From Rhizobium subbaraonis (GTDB lineage: Bacteria > Pseudomonadota > Alphaproteobacteria > Rhizobiales > Rhizobiaceae), in the NCBI RefSeq assembly GCF_900220975.1, contig NZ_OBQD01000021.1, positions 19,746 through 83,745 of the forward strand: DNA of 64,000 nt, written 5' to 3'. A program made the position numbers and the translations under genes. The number at the start of each line of letters is the position of its first letter. Position 1 is the first letter of the stretch. Positions 38,078 to 46,533 of the stretch are shown here, piece after piece. Under the pieces are notes generated by a model, which was not told where the DNA came from, searched no databases, and saw only the letters and a list, made by a program, of their open reading frames with translations.

Positions 38078-38956
38078 ATGTCCGCTTTCGGTTCCCAGGA
38101 GATGTCGGCGCCGCTGCTGCGTGTCATGATGCGTCGGCCGGGACCGAGCCTGGCGGCGGCGGACCCTGCAAAGTGGCACTACGGGCCGACCTTCGACGGC
38201 CAGAAAGCCGTGCGCCAGTATGCCGAATTCGCGCGGCTGGTGGAGCGCTCGGGAACCGAGATCATCTGGCTGGAGGACAATGGCGACGGGCTGGCGGACG
38301 CGATGTTCACGCACGATCCCTCGCTGATGTCCGACCACGGCGCCATCCTGCTGCGCATGGGCAAGCCGTTGCGTGTGGACGAGACCGAATTGCACGAGAA
38401 GGCCTATGCCGAGCGCCAGATCCCGATTCTCGGGCGGATCGAGGCCCCGGGTACCGTCGAGGGCGGCGACTGCATCTGGCTGGACGCAAAGACGCTGGTT
38501 GTCGGCCGCGGCGTGCGCACCAACCAGGAGGGCATCGATCAACTGACGCGGATGCTTGCCCCTCACGGGATCGCCGTGCTCGCCTACGATCTGCCGCTCT
38601 GGCAGGGCGAAGAGGCCTGCCTCCACCTGATGAGCGTGATGAGCCCGCTGGCGGGTGACCTCGCGCTCGTGTACGCACCGCTTCTGCCCGCCGCGTTCTA
38701 CCAACTGTTGAAGAAGCGCGGCATTCGCCTGATCGAGGCGCCAGCTGACGAGTTCCATTCCAGCAACGGCCTGTCGCTGAACGTGCTGCCGACGCGGCCG
38801 AACGAAGTGATCATGGTCGCCGGCTTCCCGAAGACCAAGGCGGCGATGGAAGAGGCCGGCTGCGTGGTGGAGACCTTCGAGGCAGATGCGCTCTGCATCG
38901 CCTGCGAAGGCGGCCCGACCTGCCTGACCCGCCCGGTCCTGCGGCGCGCGGCATGA
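38078..38956 (+). CDS. dimethylarginine dimethylaminohydrolase / arginine-deiminase-like hydrolase
   Basis: The 292-residue protein belongs to the guanidino-group modifying enzyme superfamily. Visible are FTHDPSL (about 77-83), the acidic EGGD (128-131), the catalytic His183 in CLHLMSVMSP, and a C-terminal cysteine pair, Cys276 and Cys282 in CEGGPTCLTRPV, where one is the nucleophile. Members hydrolyse methylated arginines to citrulline and methylamines, or arginine-like guanidines. It is the first gene of the rightward unit and overlaps the TetR gene by 4 bases. Precise substrate (dimethylarginine, arginine or another guanidine) is not decided by sequence alone. Confidence 0.83.
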   Translation: MSAFGSQEMSAPLLRVMMRRPGPSLAAADPAKWHYGPTFDGQKAVRQYAEFARLVERSGTEIIWLEDNGDGLADAMFTHDPSLMSDHGAILLRMGKPLRVDETELHEKAYAERQIPILGRIEAPGTVEGGDCIWLDAKTLVVGRGVRTNQEGIDQLTRMLAPHGIAVLAYDLPLWQGEEACLHLMSVMSPLAGDLALVYAPLLPAAFYQLLKKRGIRLIEAPADEFHSSNGLSLNVLPTRPNEVIMVAGFPKTKAAMEEAGCVVETFEADALCIACEGGPTCLTRPVLRRAA

Positions 38957-39582
38957 GCCGGCGCACCTTCCACCGTGCGCCTGAAGGCGAGCGCCGCCAT
39001 GACCTGATCGAGGCGACGCTGGACTGCATTGCCGAGAGCGGGCTGCAGGGTGCGACGGTGCGCCAGATCGCCATCAAGGCAGGGGTCACCGCCGGGCTCA
39101 TCCGGCATTATTTCGCCTCCAAGGAACACATCCTGCAGGAAGCCTACCGGGTCGTGATCGGGCGGCTGACGGAAAAGGCGGAGCGGGTGACGGGCGATCC
39201 GGAGGAGCGGCTGCGCTCGTTCATCGTCATAAACCTCACCGAGCCGGTGGCAAACAGCCGAAGTCTCTCGCTCTGGGCATCGTTCATCAGCCGCGTCAGC
39301 GTCGATCCGCAGCTCGCAGCAATTCACCGCGAGGGCTATCTCGGGTTCCGCAACGCGCTGGAAAGCCTGCTGGCGGATTTCCTGGAGTCCAAGGGGCAGG
39401 AGGCTGATCCCGCGCGCTGCCGCGCCCTGGCGATCGCCATCAACGGCCTGCTCGACGGCCTGTGGCTGGAAGGATGCCTCGCCGGGGAGCTGTTCGAGGA
39501 ACGCGAGCTGGTTTCCATCGCTCTGACTTCGATCGAGGCGCTGATCGGCCTGCCGATCGGGGCTCCGGCGACAACGCAATAG
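38953..39582 (+). CDS. TetR-family transcriptional regulator
   Basis: The 209-residue protein has an N-terminal TetR helix-turn-helix, LIEATLDCIAESGLQGATVR then IAIKAGVTAGLIRHYFASKE, and a C-terminal ligand-binding domain ending in LDGLWLEGCLAGELF, of the BetI-like group. Its ATG overlaps the hydrolase stop (ATGA). It is embedded in the catabolic operon and so is a likely local repressor acting at the palindrome near 38054. Confidence 0.9.
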   Translation: MSRRTFHRAPEGERRHDLIEATLDCIAESGLQGATVRQIAIKAGVTAGLIRHYFASKEHILQEAYRVVIGRLTEKAERVTGDPEERLRSFIVINLTEPVANSRSLSLWASFISRVSVDPQLAAIHREGYLGFRNALESLLADFLESKGQEADPARCRALAIAINGLLDGLWLEGCLAGELFEERELVSIALTSIEALIGLPIGAPATTQ

Positions 39583-39592
39583 GATTGGGAGA

Positions 39593-40789
39593 ATGGCGAT
39601 GCGCTACGCATCCATCACGGAAAGGCTTGCAAGCCTCGGTTCCGAAAAGTGGGCGATCCACATCGAGGCGCGTCGCCGCAAGGAGAAGGGCGAGCCCATT
39701 ATCGAGCTGACCATCGGCGAGCCCGACCTGCCGCCGGACGATGCCCTGCTCGCCGAAGCCACGCGCGCCATGCATGCCGGCCGCTACCGCTACTCCAACG
39801 GCCGCGGCGAACCGCCGGTGGTGAAGGCGCTGGTCGAGAAATATTCCAAGCGCCGCGCGGATATCACGAGCGACAACGTCCTGTGCTTCCCCGGAACGCA
39901 GACGGCGCTCTTCGCCGTCATGCTCGGGCTTGTGGAAAAAGGCGATGCCGTCCTGGTGGGCGACCCGCTCTACGCGACCTATGAAGGCGTCATCCGGGCC
40001 ACCGGCGCCGATCAGGTCACCGTGCCGTTGCGCGCGGAAAACGGCTTTCACATGCAGCCGGACGACCTTGAGCGGGCGGTGACGCCGCAATGCCGCGTGC
40101 TGCTGCTCAACACCCCGCACAATCCCACCGGCGCCGTGCTGACGGCAGGCGAGATCGCCGCGATCGGCGAAGTGTGCCGCAGGCACGATCTCTGGATCGT
40201 CTGCGACGAGGTCTACGAGGAGCTGGTCTTTTCAGGCTCCTTCGCCTCGCCATTCGACGATCCGGAGCTGGCGGAGCGGACAATCGTCTGCTCGTCCATC
40301 TCGAAGTCGCATGCCGCCCCGGGGTTCAGAAGCGGCTGGGCGGTCGGCCCGGCAGACTTTGCCAACCGCCTCCTTTCCGTCTCCGAGACGATGCTTTTCG
40401 GCGTGCAGCCTTTCATCGCGGACATGACGGCATACGCCCTGACCAACCCGATCGATACCTCTGCGAAGATGCGCACAGCCTACAAGCGCCGTGCCGACCG
40501 CATCGTCACAGCCCTGGGCGAGGCTCCGGGTCTGACGCCGCTGTCGCCGGAAGCCGGCATGTTCATCGTCGTCGATGTCGCCGGAACGGGCATGGACGGC
40601 GAGGCGTTCGCCTGGGCGCTGCTCGACGAGGAACAGGTCGCCGTGATGCCGGGATCGTCGTTCGGCGAGGGGGCTGGCGACTTCATCCGCATCAGCCTGA
40701 CCGTTCCGGACGAAAGGATCGACGAGGCCTGCCGGCGGATTTCCGCGCTGGCCGCCCGCTCGGGTTTCAGGAAGGAAAAGCGCGCATGA
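39593..40789 (+). CDS. PLP-dependent aminotransferase (arginine:pyruvate transaminase-like)
   Basis: The 398-residue protein has IIELTIGEPDLPPDDALL, YRYSNGRGEPPVVKALVEKY, FPGTQTALFAVMLGL, NTPHNPTGAVLTAGEI, VCDEVYEELVFSG and the PLP-lysine motif SSISKSHAAPGFRSGWAVG. It is a class I/II aminotransferase close in character to AruH, the arginine:pyruvate transaminase. The following gene, overlapping by 4 bases, is an AruI-type decarboxylase, which is the same pair as the arginine transaminase pathway of Pseudomonas. It should convert arginine (or a methylated form) to the 2-keto acid. Confidence 0.86.
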   Translation: MAMRYASITERLASLGSEKWAIHIEARRRKEKGEPIIELTIGEPDLPPDDALLAEATRAMHAGRYRYSNGRGEPPVVKALVEKYSKRRADITSDNVLCFPGTQTALFAVMLGLVEKGDAVLVGDPLYATYEGVIRATGADQVTVPLRAENGFHMQPDDLERAVTPQCRVLLLNTPHNPTGAVLTAGEIAAIGEVCRRHDLWIVCDEVYEELVFSGSFASPFDDPELAERTIVCSSISKSHAAPGFRSGWAVGPADFANRLLSVSETMLFGVQPFIADMTAYALTNPIDTSAKMRTAYKRRADRIVTALGEAPGLTPLSPEAGMFIVVDVAGTGMDGEAFAWALLDEEQVAVMPGSSFGEGAGDFIRISLTVPDERIDEACRRISALAARSGFRKEKRA

Positions 40790-42390
40790 CGAGGATTAAG
40801 ACGGTCGGGGAGGCGATGGTGGACCTCCTTGAGGCCAATGGCGTCGAGGTGGTCTTCGGCATTCCCGGCGTTCACACCGTCGAGCTCTATCGCGGCCTTG
40901 CCGGCTCGAAGATCCGTCACATCACGCCGCGCCACGAGCAGGGTGCCGGCTTCATGGCGGATGGCTATGCACGCGTGACCGGCAAGCCCGGCGTAGCACT
41001 GGTGATCACCGGGCCTGGCCTGACCAATACGATCACGGCCATGGCGCAGGCGCGCCAGGATTCCGTGCCGATGCTGGTCATTTCCGGTGTCAACCGCAGG
41101 AACTCCCTCGGGCACGGACGTGGTCTTCTGCACGAGCTGCCGGACCAGGCGGCGATGATGAAGAGCTTTGCGCTCTATTCGCACACGCTGGTCGAACCCG
41201 CCGATCTTCCATCCGTCATCGCGCGCGCCTTCTCGATCATGGGCTCGGCACGCCCCGGGCCGGTGCATATCGAGATCCCGACGGACGTCATGCCGCTTCC
41301 GGCCGGCGACGTGCCGCTCAAGCCGACGCGTCCGGCGCGCCCGAGCGCCGACAGGGGGACGCTCGAGGCGGTTGCATCGCTGTGCGATCGCGCAAAGCGC
41401 ATCGTGCTGATGTGCGGCGGCGGCGCAGCCTCCGCCGACCCGTCGGTCACGGCGCTGGCGGAAAGGCTCGACGCGCCCGTCGTGCTGACCACCAATGCCC
41501 GCGGCATGCTCGCAAACCATCCTTTGCGCGTTCCGGCAAGCCCGAGCCTCAAGGCAACGCGTGCGCTGATTGCCGATGCCGACCTCGTCATCGGCCTTGG
41601 TACGGAGATGGGCCAGACCGACTACGACATGTACGTCGACGGCGCGTTCCCGGCGCTGCCGTCCTTCGTGCGGGTCGATATCGATGCCCTGCAGCTCTCC
41701 CGCGAGCCCCACGCCGAACTGCCCGTGCTTTCCACCGTCGAAGCCGCAGTCGATGGCCTGCTCCCCTTGGTCGCCGCCCGCAGCAGCGGCGGTGCCGAGC
41801 GGGCGCGATTAACGCGTGACGCCGCCTGGGAGGAACAGACGCCGAAGATCCGCACCGAGATCGGCGTCATCGGCATGATCTACAAGGCCTTGCCGGATGC
41901 GATCGTGGTGGGTGATTCCACGCAAGCCGTCTATGCCGGCAATCTCTACCTCGACGTGGACCGCCCCCAGACCTGGTTCAATGCTGCGACGGGCTTCGGC
42001 GCTCTCGGCTATGGTCCACCGGCCGCGATCGGTGCGGCGATTGGCGCCCCCGGTCGCCCGGTCGTCTGTCTCACCGGCGACGGTGGCTTCCAGTTTTCGC
42101 TGGCCGAGGTCGGGTCGGCCGTGGATGCGGGCGCAAAGGTGATCTTCCTCGTCTGGAACAATGACGGCTACCAGGAGATCGAGAACTACATGGTCGAATC
42201 GGGGATCGAGCCCGAGGGCGTGAAGCCGTCGGCGCCGGACTTTCTCGATATTGCGAGGGCCTACGGTGTCCCGGGGACGCGCCTTGCCGATGTGGCCGAT
42301 CTCGGGGCGGCGCTGAAGGCCGCCGGCGCCCGCAACGGCCCCAGCCTGATCGAGATCCATCAGACACGGACGAGGGGAGCTACCGCCTGA
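40786..42390 (+). CDS. 5-guanidino-2-oxopentanoate decarboxylase-like ThDP enzyme (AruI type)
   Basis: The 534-residue protein is a full ThDP enzyme. The N-terminal domain has EANGVEVVFGIPGVHTVELYRG (catalytic Glu in RHEQGAGFMADGYARVTGKPG), then TGPGLTNTITAMAQARQD. The middle domain has VLMCGGGAASADP, and the C-terminal ThDP/Mg motif is LTGDGGFQFSLAEVGSAVDAG with WNNDGYQEI. It overlaps the aminotransferase stop by 4 bases. In Pseudomonas the homologue AruI decarboxylates 2-ketoarginine to 4-guanidinobutyraldehyde. The aldehyde dehydrogenase and guanidinobutyrase that would follow are not in the window. Confidence 0.83.
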   Translation: MTRIKTVGEAMVDLLEANGVEVVFGIPGVHTVELYRGLAGSKIRHITPRHEQGAGFMADGYARVTGKPGVALVITGPGLTNTITAMAQARQDSVPMLVISGVNRRNSLGHGRGLLHELPDQAAMMKSFALYSHTLVEPADLPSVIARAFSIMGSARPGPVHIEIPTDVMPLPAGDVPLKPTRPARPSADRGTLEAVASLCDRAKRIVLMCGGGAASADPSVTALAERLDAPVVLTTNARGMLANHPLRVPASPSLKATRALIADADLVIGLGTEMGQTDYDMYVDGAFPALPSFVRVDIDALQLSREPHAELPVLSTVEAAVDGLLPLVAARSSGGAERARLTRDAAWEEQTPKIRTEIGVIGMIYKALPDAIVVGDSTQAVYAGNLYLDVDRPQTWFNAATGFGALGYGPPAAIGAAIGAPGRPVVCLTGDGGFQFSLAEVGSAVDAGAKVIFLVWNNDGYQEIENYMVESGIEPEGVKPSAPDFLDIARAYGVPGTRLADVADLGAALKAAGARNGPSLIEIHQTRTRGATA

Positions 42391-42598
42391 GGAGCGAGCA
42401 CAGGACTGTTCTGGGTTTTGTGATAACGACATACGCAAAATGAACGGCGGCAAGCGTCGGGCGCTGGTCTGAAAGCTCGAAAAGCGACGTCGGGCTTCCA
42501 GTGCACCCGAGGGCAGTTGCCGCCCCGCCCGGCCGCGCTATAGTCAGGCCGGAGCCGCTCCAGTGGCCGTCGTTGTCGGGAATGCAGATGAGGTCGCA

Positions 42599-43336
42599 AT
42601 GGGCAGGAACGGATCGGGCGCTGCAGGGGGCAAGATGCTGACCTGTGCCGTGTGCGGCAAGGCATTTCCCGCCGGGCATCTGTATCACGCTTCGGCGATC
42701 CGTCCGGGAATTTACGGGCTGATTGCCAGGGACGTTGCGGACTGGACACCGGAAAGCCGCATCTGCACGACCGACCTGTCGCAATATCGCCGTCGCTACG
42801 TTGCCGACATGCTTGAGGAGGAGCGGGGAGAACTTTCCAATCTGGACAGACAGGTGCTGGAAAGCTTCGAACGCGGCGTTTCCTCGGTGCAGGTCAGCGC
42901 TGATAGCGCCCTTCGCAAGGATCAGGAGGCGAGCTTCGGCCAGCGCGCCGCCGACAATGTGGCGGCTTTCGGCGGGTCTTGGAGCTTCATCATCTCCTTT
43001 TGCTGTGTGCTGATCGCATGGATGGCCTACAACGTGGTCGGCCTCCTTGGCGGCGGCTTTGATCCCTATCCCTTCATCCTGCTCAATCTGGTGCTTTCGT
43101 GCGTCGCGGCCTTGCAGGCTCCGGTGATCATGATGAGCCAGAAGCGGCAGGAGGAAAAGGACCGGTTGCGGGCCGAGAACGACTACATGGTCAACCTGCG
43201 CGCCGAACTCGAAATCCGGCAGTTGCACGATATGATCGACCATCAGATGGCCCACCAGTGGGAGCGTCTGGCGGAGCTCCAGCAGATTCAGATCGACCTT
43301 CTCGAAGGCCGCCAGCCTCCAGCGAAACAGAGCTGA
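42599..43336 (+). CDS. DUF1003 domain-containing membrane protein
   Basis: The 245-residue protein has an N-terminal CAVCGK zinc-finger-like segment with a further Cys in RICTTDL, then DUF1003 with two membrane helices (FIISFCCVLIAWMAYNVVGLL and PFILLNLVLSCVAALQAPVIMMSQKRQEEKDR) and a charged coiled C-terminus (LHDMIDHQMAHQWERLAELQQ). I chose the start at 42599 because GAGG precedes it. The function of the family is unknown. Confidence 0.85.
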   Translation: MGRNGSGAAGGKMLTCAVCGKAFPAGHLYHASAIRPGIYGLIARDVADWTPESRICTTDLSQYRRRYVADMLEEERGELSNLDRQVLESFERGVSSVQVSADSALRKDQEASFGQRAADNVAAFGGSWSFIISFCCVLIAWMAYNVVGLLGGGFDPYPFILLNLVLSCVAALQAPVIMMSQKRQEEKDRLRAENDYMVNLRAELEIRQLHDMIDHQMAHQWERLAELQQIQIDLLEGRQPPAKQS

Positions 43337-43399
43337 ACTCTCGGCCAAAGCTCGAGCCGGGCCTCGGGCATTTTACCGTTTTGCTGTTGTCGGGGGGGC

Positions 43400-43429
43400 A
43401 AAAAAAGGCCGGCGGGGCATGCCCGCCGG
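43400..43429 (-). terminator. Rho-independent terminator with seven-T tail
   Basis: An 8-bp GC-rich stem, CCGGCGGG/CCCGCCGG, with a 5-base loop is followed on the minus strand by GGCC and TTTTTTT. It is the strongest terminator seen in the window. No protein gene immediately upstream on the minus strand explains it, because the transporter gene has its own hairpin at 43640-43667. Confidence 0.7.
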
Positions 43430-43488
43430 AATTGGCTCGGTCTCCAATCCGAGCAGGTGCAGTGACAAGCACCTGTCATAAAGACGGC
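43400..43488 (-). ncRNA. candidate trans-acting small RNA of about 90 nt
   Basis: On the minus strand, in a gap with no gene, three stem-loops follow each other without spacing. They are CAGGTGC/GCACCTG (43454-43475), CTCGG/CCGAG (43436-43453) and CCGGCGGG/CCCGCCGG (43409-43429), ending in seven T's (43406-43400). A promoter candidate, CTGTCA (43518-43523), 17 bases, TATGCC (43495-43500), would start transcription near 43488. The layout is that of a Rho-terminated sRNA. No open frame of quality covers it. The exact 5' end is a guess. Confidence 0.45.
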
Positions 43489-43639
43489 TGGACCGGCATA
43501 TTTGTTCCGCAGGTGACTGACAGGATTGGTAATTTTCATGTGAACGGCAGTTGATCGCCATTCCGGTGGCCGTATCGGCTCAGTTGTGCGGCTGTGCGCG
43601 CTCACCTCTCGCTTTCAGACCGCTCGTCTGCAAAAGGAA

Positions 43640-43667
43640 GCGGGCCGGCACGCTGGTGCCGGCCCGC
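43640..43667 (-). terminator. terminator hairpin of the MFS transporter gene
   Basis: GCGGGCCGGCAC-GCTG-GTGCCGGCCCGC is a perfect 12-bp stem, 34 bases after the stop of the minus-strand transporter gene, followed on that strand by TTCCTTTTG. It is a likely Rho-independent terminator. Confidence 0.65.
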
Positions 43668-43700
43668 AACATCCGCATCACACGGGCAGCGCCCCGGAAG

Positions 43701-45026
43701 CTACCTGTTCTGATCGAGCGCGCGCGTGACGCCCAGCGCCACGAGCGTGCAGATCGCACCGGAAATCAGATATCCGCCAATGAAGATGATGCCGAAGTTG
43801 CTGGCAAGGCCGAGTGCGACGAGTGGCGCGAAGGCGGCGCCCACAAGCCAGGCGAGGTCGGAAGTCAGCGCGGCCCCGGTATAGCGGTAGTACTGGCCGA
43901 AGCGCGAGGAGACGACGCCGGAGGCCTGGCCGAACGAAAGGCCGAGGATGCCGAAGCCGATGATGATGAACGCATCCTGGCCCGTGCTGCCGGCCTCGAG
44001 CAGGAACGGTGCGGAGAAGGAGAACAGAGCAATAATCACCGCGCCTACCATCAGCTGGCTGCGTCGGCCGATGCGATCTGCGAGTAGGCCGGACAGAACG
44101 ATGCCCACGAGGCCGACCGCCGCGCCGATGACCTGCACGCGCAGGAACTCGCTGGTCGTCTGGCCGCCATGCAGGGTGATCCAGCTCAAGGGGAAGATCG
44201 TCACGAGGTGGAACATCGCAAAGCTTGCAAGCGGGGCGAAAGCGCCGAGAACGACGTCGCGGCCATGCACGCTGAGCATCTCGAAGACCGGCCGCGCCTG
44301 CAATTCCTGCGCTTCCATGGCCGCGCCGAATTCCGGGCTTGCGACGATGCGCAGGCGCGCAAACAGCGCAACCACGTTGATCGCGAACGCGACGAAGAAC
44401 GGATAGCGCCAGCCCCAGTCGAGGAAGTCGGCCTCCGACAGATTGGAGACGAAATAGCCGAACAGAATGCTGGCGAGCGCGAAGCCGAAGGGCGCGCCGA
44501 GCTGCGGGATCATCGCATACCAGCCGCGGCGGTTCGGCGGCGCGTTCAGGCTCAGAAGAGAGGCAAGCCCGTCCCAGGCCCCGCCAAGCGCGAAGCCCTG
44601 TCCGAGACGGAAGAGCGCCAGCAGCGCCACAGACCAGTAGCCGATCGATTCATATCCGGGGAGGAAGGCGATCGACGCAGTCGAGCCGCCGAGAACCACG
44701 ATGGCGACCGTTAGCTTGGTCCCGCGGCCGAAGTTGCGGTCGATCCACATGAAGACGAAGGAGCCGACCGGCCGCGCGAGGAAGGCGAGCGGGAAAATCG
44801 CAAACGACATCATGATGGCCGCAAGCGGACTCGGCGCGAACGGGAAGATCAACTTGGGGAAGACGAGGACGGAACCCAGGCCGTAGACGAAGAAATCGAA
44901 AAACTCCGACATGCGACCGATAATCACACCCATCGCAATACTGCCCGGTGCAACCGGCTTGTCGCCGTGGATGAGGCGCGCGTCTCTTTCGAAACCTGTA
45001 GATGAGGGATGGGCGACCGTACTCAT
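43701..45026 (-). CDS. MFS transporter, metabolite:H+ symporter (MHS) type
   Basis: The 441-residue protein has twelve hydrophobic helices and the MHS features IIGRMSEFFDFFVYGLGSVLVFPKL, FAIFPLAFLARPVGSFVF, DRNFGRGTKLTVAIVVLGG and LADRIGRRSQLM. It should import a small organic acid or zwitterion with protons. It is divergent from the cyoABCD operon, an arrangement I recall from other rhizobial genomes. Its ligand is unknown. Confidence 0.88.
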   Translation of the reverse strand: MSTVAHPSSTGFERDARLIHGDKPVAPGSIAMGVIIGRMSEFFDFFVYGLGSVLVFPKLIFPFAPSPLAAIMMSFAIFPLAFLARPVGSFVFMWIDRNFGRGTKLTVAIVVLGGSTASIAFLPGYESIGYWSVALLALFRLGQGFALGGAWDGLASLLSLNAPPNRRGWYAMIPQLGAPFGFALASILFGYFVSNLSEADFLDWGWRYPFFVAFAINVVALFARLRIVASPEFGAAMEAQELQARPVFEMLSVHGRDVVLGAFAPLASFAMFHLVTIFPLSWITLHGGQTTSEFLRVQVIGAAVGLVGIVLSGLLADRIGRRSQLMVGAVIIALFSFSAPFLLEAGSTGQDAFIIIGFGILGLSFGQASGVVSSRFGQYYRYTGAALTSDLAWLVGAAFAPLVALGLASNFGIIFIGGYLISGAICTLVALGVTRALDQNR

Positions 45027-45330
45027 AATTTTCCTCCTGGCGAATATCCGCCACAGAAGGGAATGTTGATCAAAGAACCGCGGAGATCAAGGAACTGTGC
45101 GAAAAATTGGCCAAACAGCGGCGCCCGCTCACTGGTCGGGCAAAATTCGCGTCCTAGATTGACGAACTGCAGGCTGCGGCAGCTCCCTTTGGTGGCGTTT
45201 GGATGTTGCAGAAGCCAATGGTTGCATGTTGCGTTGCGACAATTTGTTGCACTGCGACGAACGGCCCTATTCCCGTACATGCACTGGCGCGATTAGTCCC
45301 AAACTAGACAAATGCAAATTCAGGCCCGAA
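45027..45330. other. 304-base divergent promoter region of the MFS gene and cyo operon, with GTTGC repeats
   Basis: GTTGC occurs five times on the plus strand between 45205 and 45250 (starts 45205, 45221, 45228, 45233, 45246), upstream of cyoA. This density looks like clustered binding sites. I could not assign a regulator; no FNR-type TTGAT-N4-ATCAA site and no clear -35/-10 pair are present. Confidence 0.4.
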
Positions 45331-46503
45331 ATGTCTAACCAGATAAAATTCGTCGGACGCTTGTTCGTTCTCCCGCTCCTGCTGGCACTGTCCGGCTGCA
45401 ACATGGTCGTCATGTCGCCTTCCGGCGACATCGCCATGCAGCAACGAGACCTCATCGTGGTCTCGACCGTGCTGATGCTGCTCATCATCGTGCCGGTGGT
45501 CTGCCTCACCTTCTTCTTCGCCTGGCGCTATCGCAACTCCAATGCGAACGCCAAGTACGATCCCGAATGGCACCACTCCACGGGCCTTGAGGTGGTGATC
45601 TGGTCGGCGCCGCTTGCGATCATCATCGCGCTCGGCGCGATCACCTGGATCAGCACCCACAAGCTCGACCCCTACCGGCCGCTCGACCGCATCGACGCCG
45701 AGCGCGCAATTCCGCCCGAGACCAAGCCGCTGGTAGTGGAAGTCGTGGCGCTGGATTGGAAATGGCTGTTCTTCTATCCCGAATACGGTATCGCGACCGT
45801 CAACGAGATGGCAGCGCCGGTCGACGTGCCGATCGAATTCAAGATCACTGCGTCTTCGGTGATGAACTCCTTCTACGTTCCCGCGCTCGCAGGCATGATC
45901 TACGCCATGCCCGGCATGCAGACGAAGCTGCACGCCGTCATCAACAAGGAAGGCAACTTCGAAGGTCTGTCCGCCAACTATAGCGGCGATGGCTTCTCGC
46001 ATATGCGTTTCCGCTTCCACGGCCTGCAGCAGGGCGGTTTCGACGAATGGGTCGCCCGCGTGAAGCAGAACGGCACGGCGCTGAACCGCGACGCATACCT
46101 CAAGCTCGAAAAGCCGAGCATCAAGGAGCCGGTGCGCTACTTCGCAACCGTCGAAGACGGGCTGTTCAACGCCATTCTCAACATGTGCGTTCATCCCGGC
46201 CAGATGTGCATGAACGAAATGATGCACATCGACATGATGGGCGGCGGCGGCGTCGAAAGCCACGAGAACCGCCAGAAGCTGGAATACGACAACCGCCACG
46301 CCGATGAAGAGGCGCCCGGTGCCACGCATCCGGCGACCGGCAATCCGCCCCGCAGCGAAGAGCCGGCGGAAGGTGTCGACGAGGGCGGTTCCTCTATGAA
46401 TGGCATGAATCACGACGCCCATCAGGGCCACGCGATGCCGGAGGGCAGCCAGGGCGGTCCGGCCCCGGCGCAACTGAATACGAATGAAAGCACGCAGCCT
46501 TAA
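45331..46503 (+). CDS. cyoA: cytochrome o ubiquinol oxidase subunit II
   Basis: The 390-residue protein has a lipoprotein signal with lipobox LALSGC (Cys23), two membrane helices (VVSTVLMLLIIVPVVCLTFFF and VIWSAPLAIIIALGAITW) and a periplasmic cupredoxin-like domain (VVEVVALDWKWLFFYPEYGIATVNE, IEFKITASSVMNSFYVPALAGMIYAM). It lacks the Cu-A ligands of cytochrome c oxidases, as expected for a quinol oxidase. The C-terminal tail is extended and His/Met-rich (MNGMNHDAHQGHAMP). It is the first gene of cyoABCD. Confidence 0.95.
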   Translation: MSNQIKFVGRLFVLPLLLALSGCNMVVMSPSGDIAMQQRDLIVVSTVLMLLIIVPVVCLTFFFAWRYRNSNANAKYDPEWHHSTGLEVVIWSAPLAIIIALGAITWISTHKLDPYRPLDRIDAERAIPPETKPLVVEVVALDWKWLFFYPEYGIATVNEMAAPVDVPIEFKITASSVMNSFYVPALAGMIYAMPGMQTKLHAVINKEGNFEGLSANYSGDGFSHMRFRFHGLQQGGFDEWVARVKQNGTALNRDAYLKLEKPSIKEPVRYFATVEDGLFNAILNMCVHPGQMCMNEMMHIDMMGGGGVESHENRQKLEYDNRHADEEAPGATHPATGNPPRSEEPAEGVDEGGSSMNGMNHDAHQGHAMPEGSQGGPAPAQLNTNESTQP

Positions 46504-46533
46504 GGCCGCATTCTGGCAGATTTGGACAGACCG

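Noticed and set aside
45070..45100. An FNR/FixK-type site TTGAT-N-ATCAA upstream of cyoA
   Set aside because: TTGAT and ATCAA occur but are about 15 bases apart instead of 4, so they do not form the palindrome.
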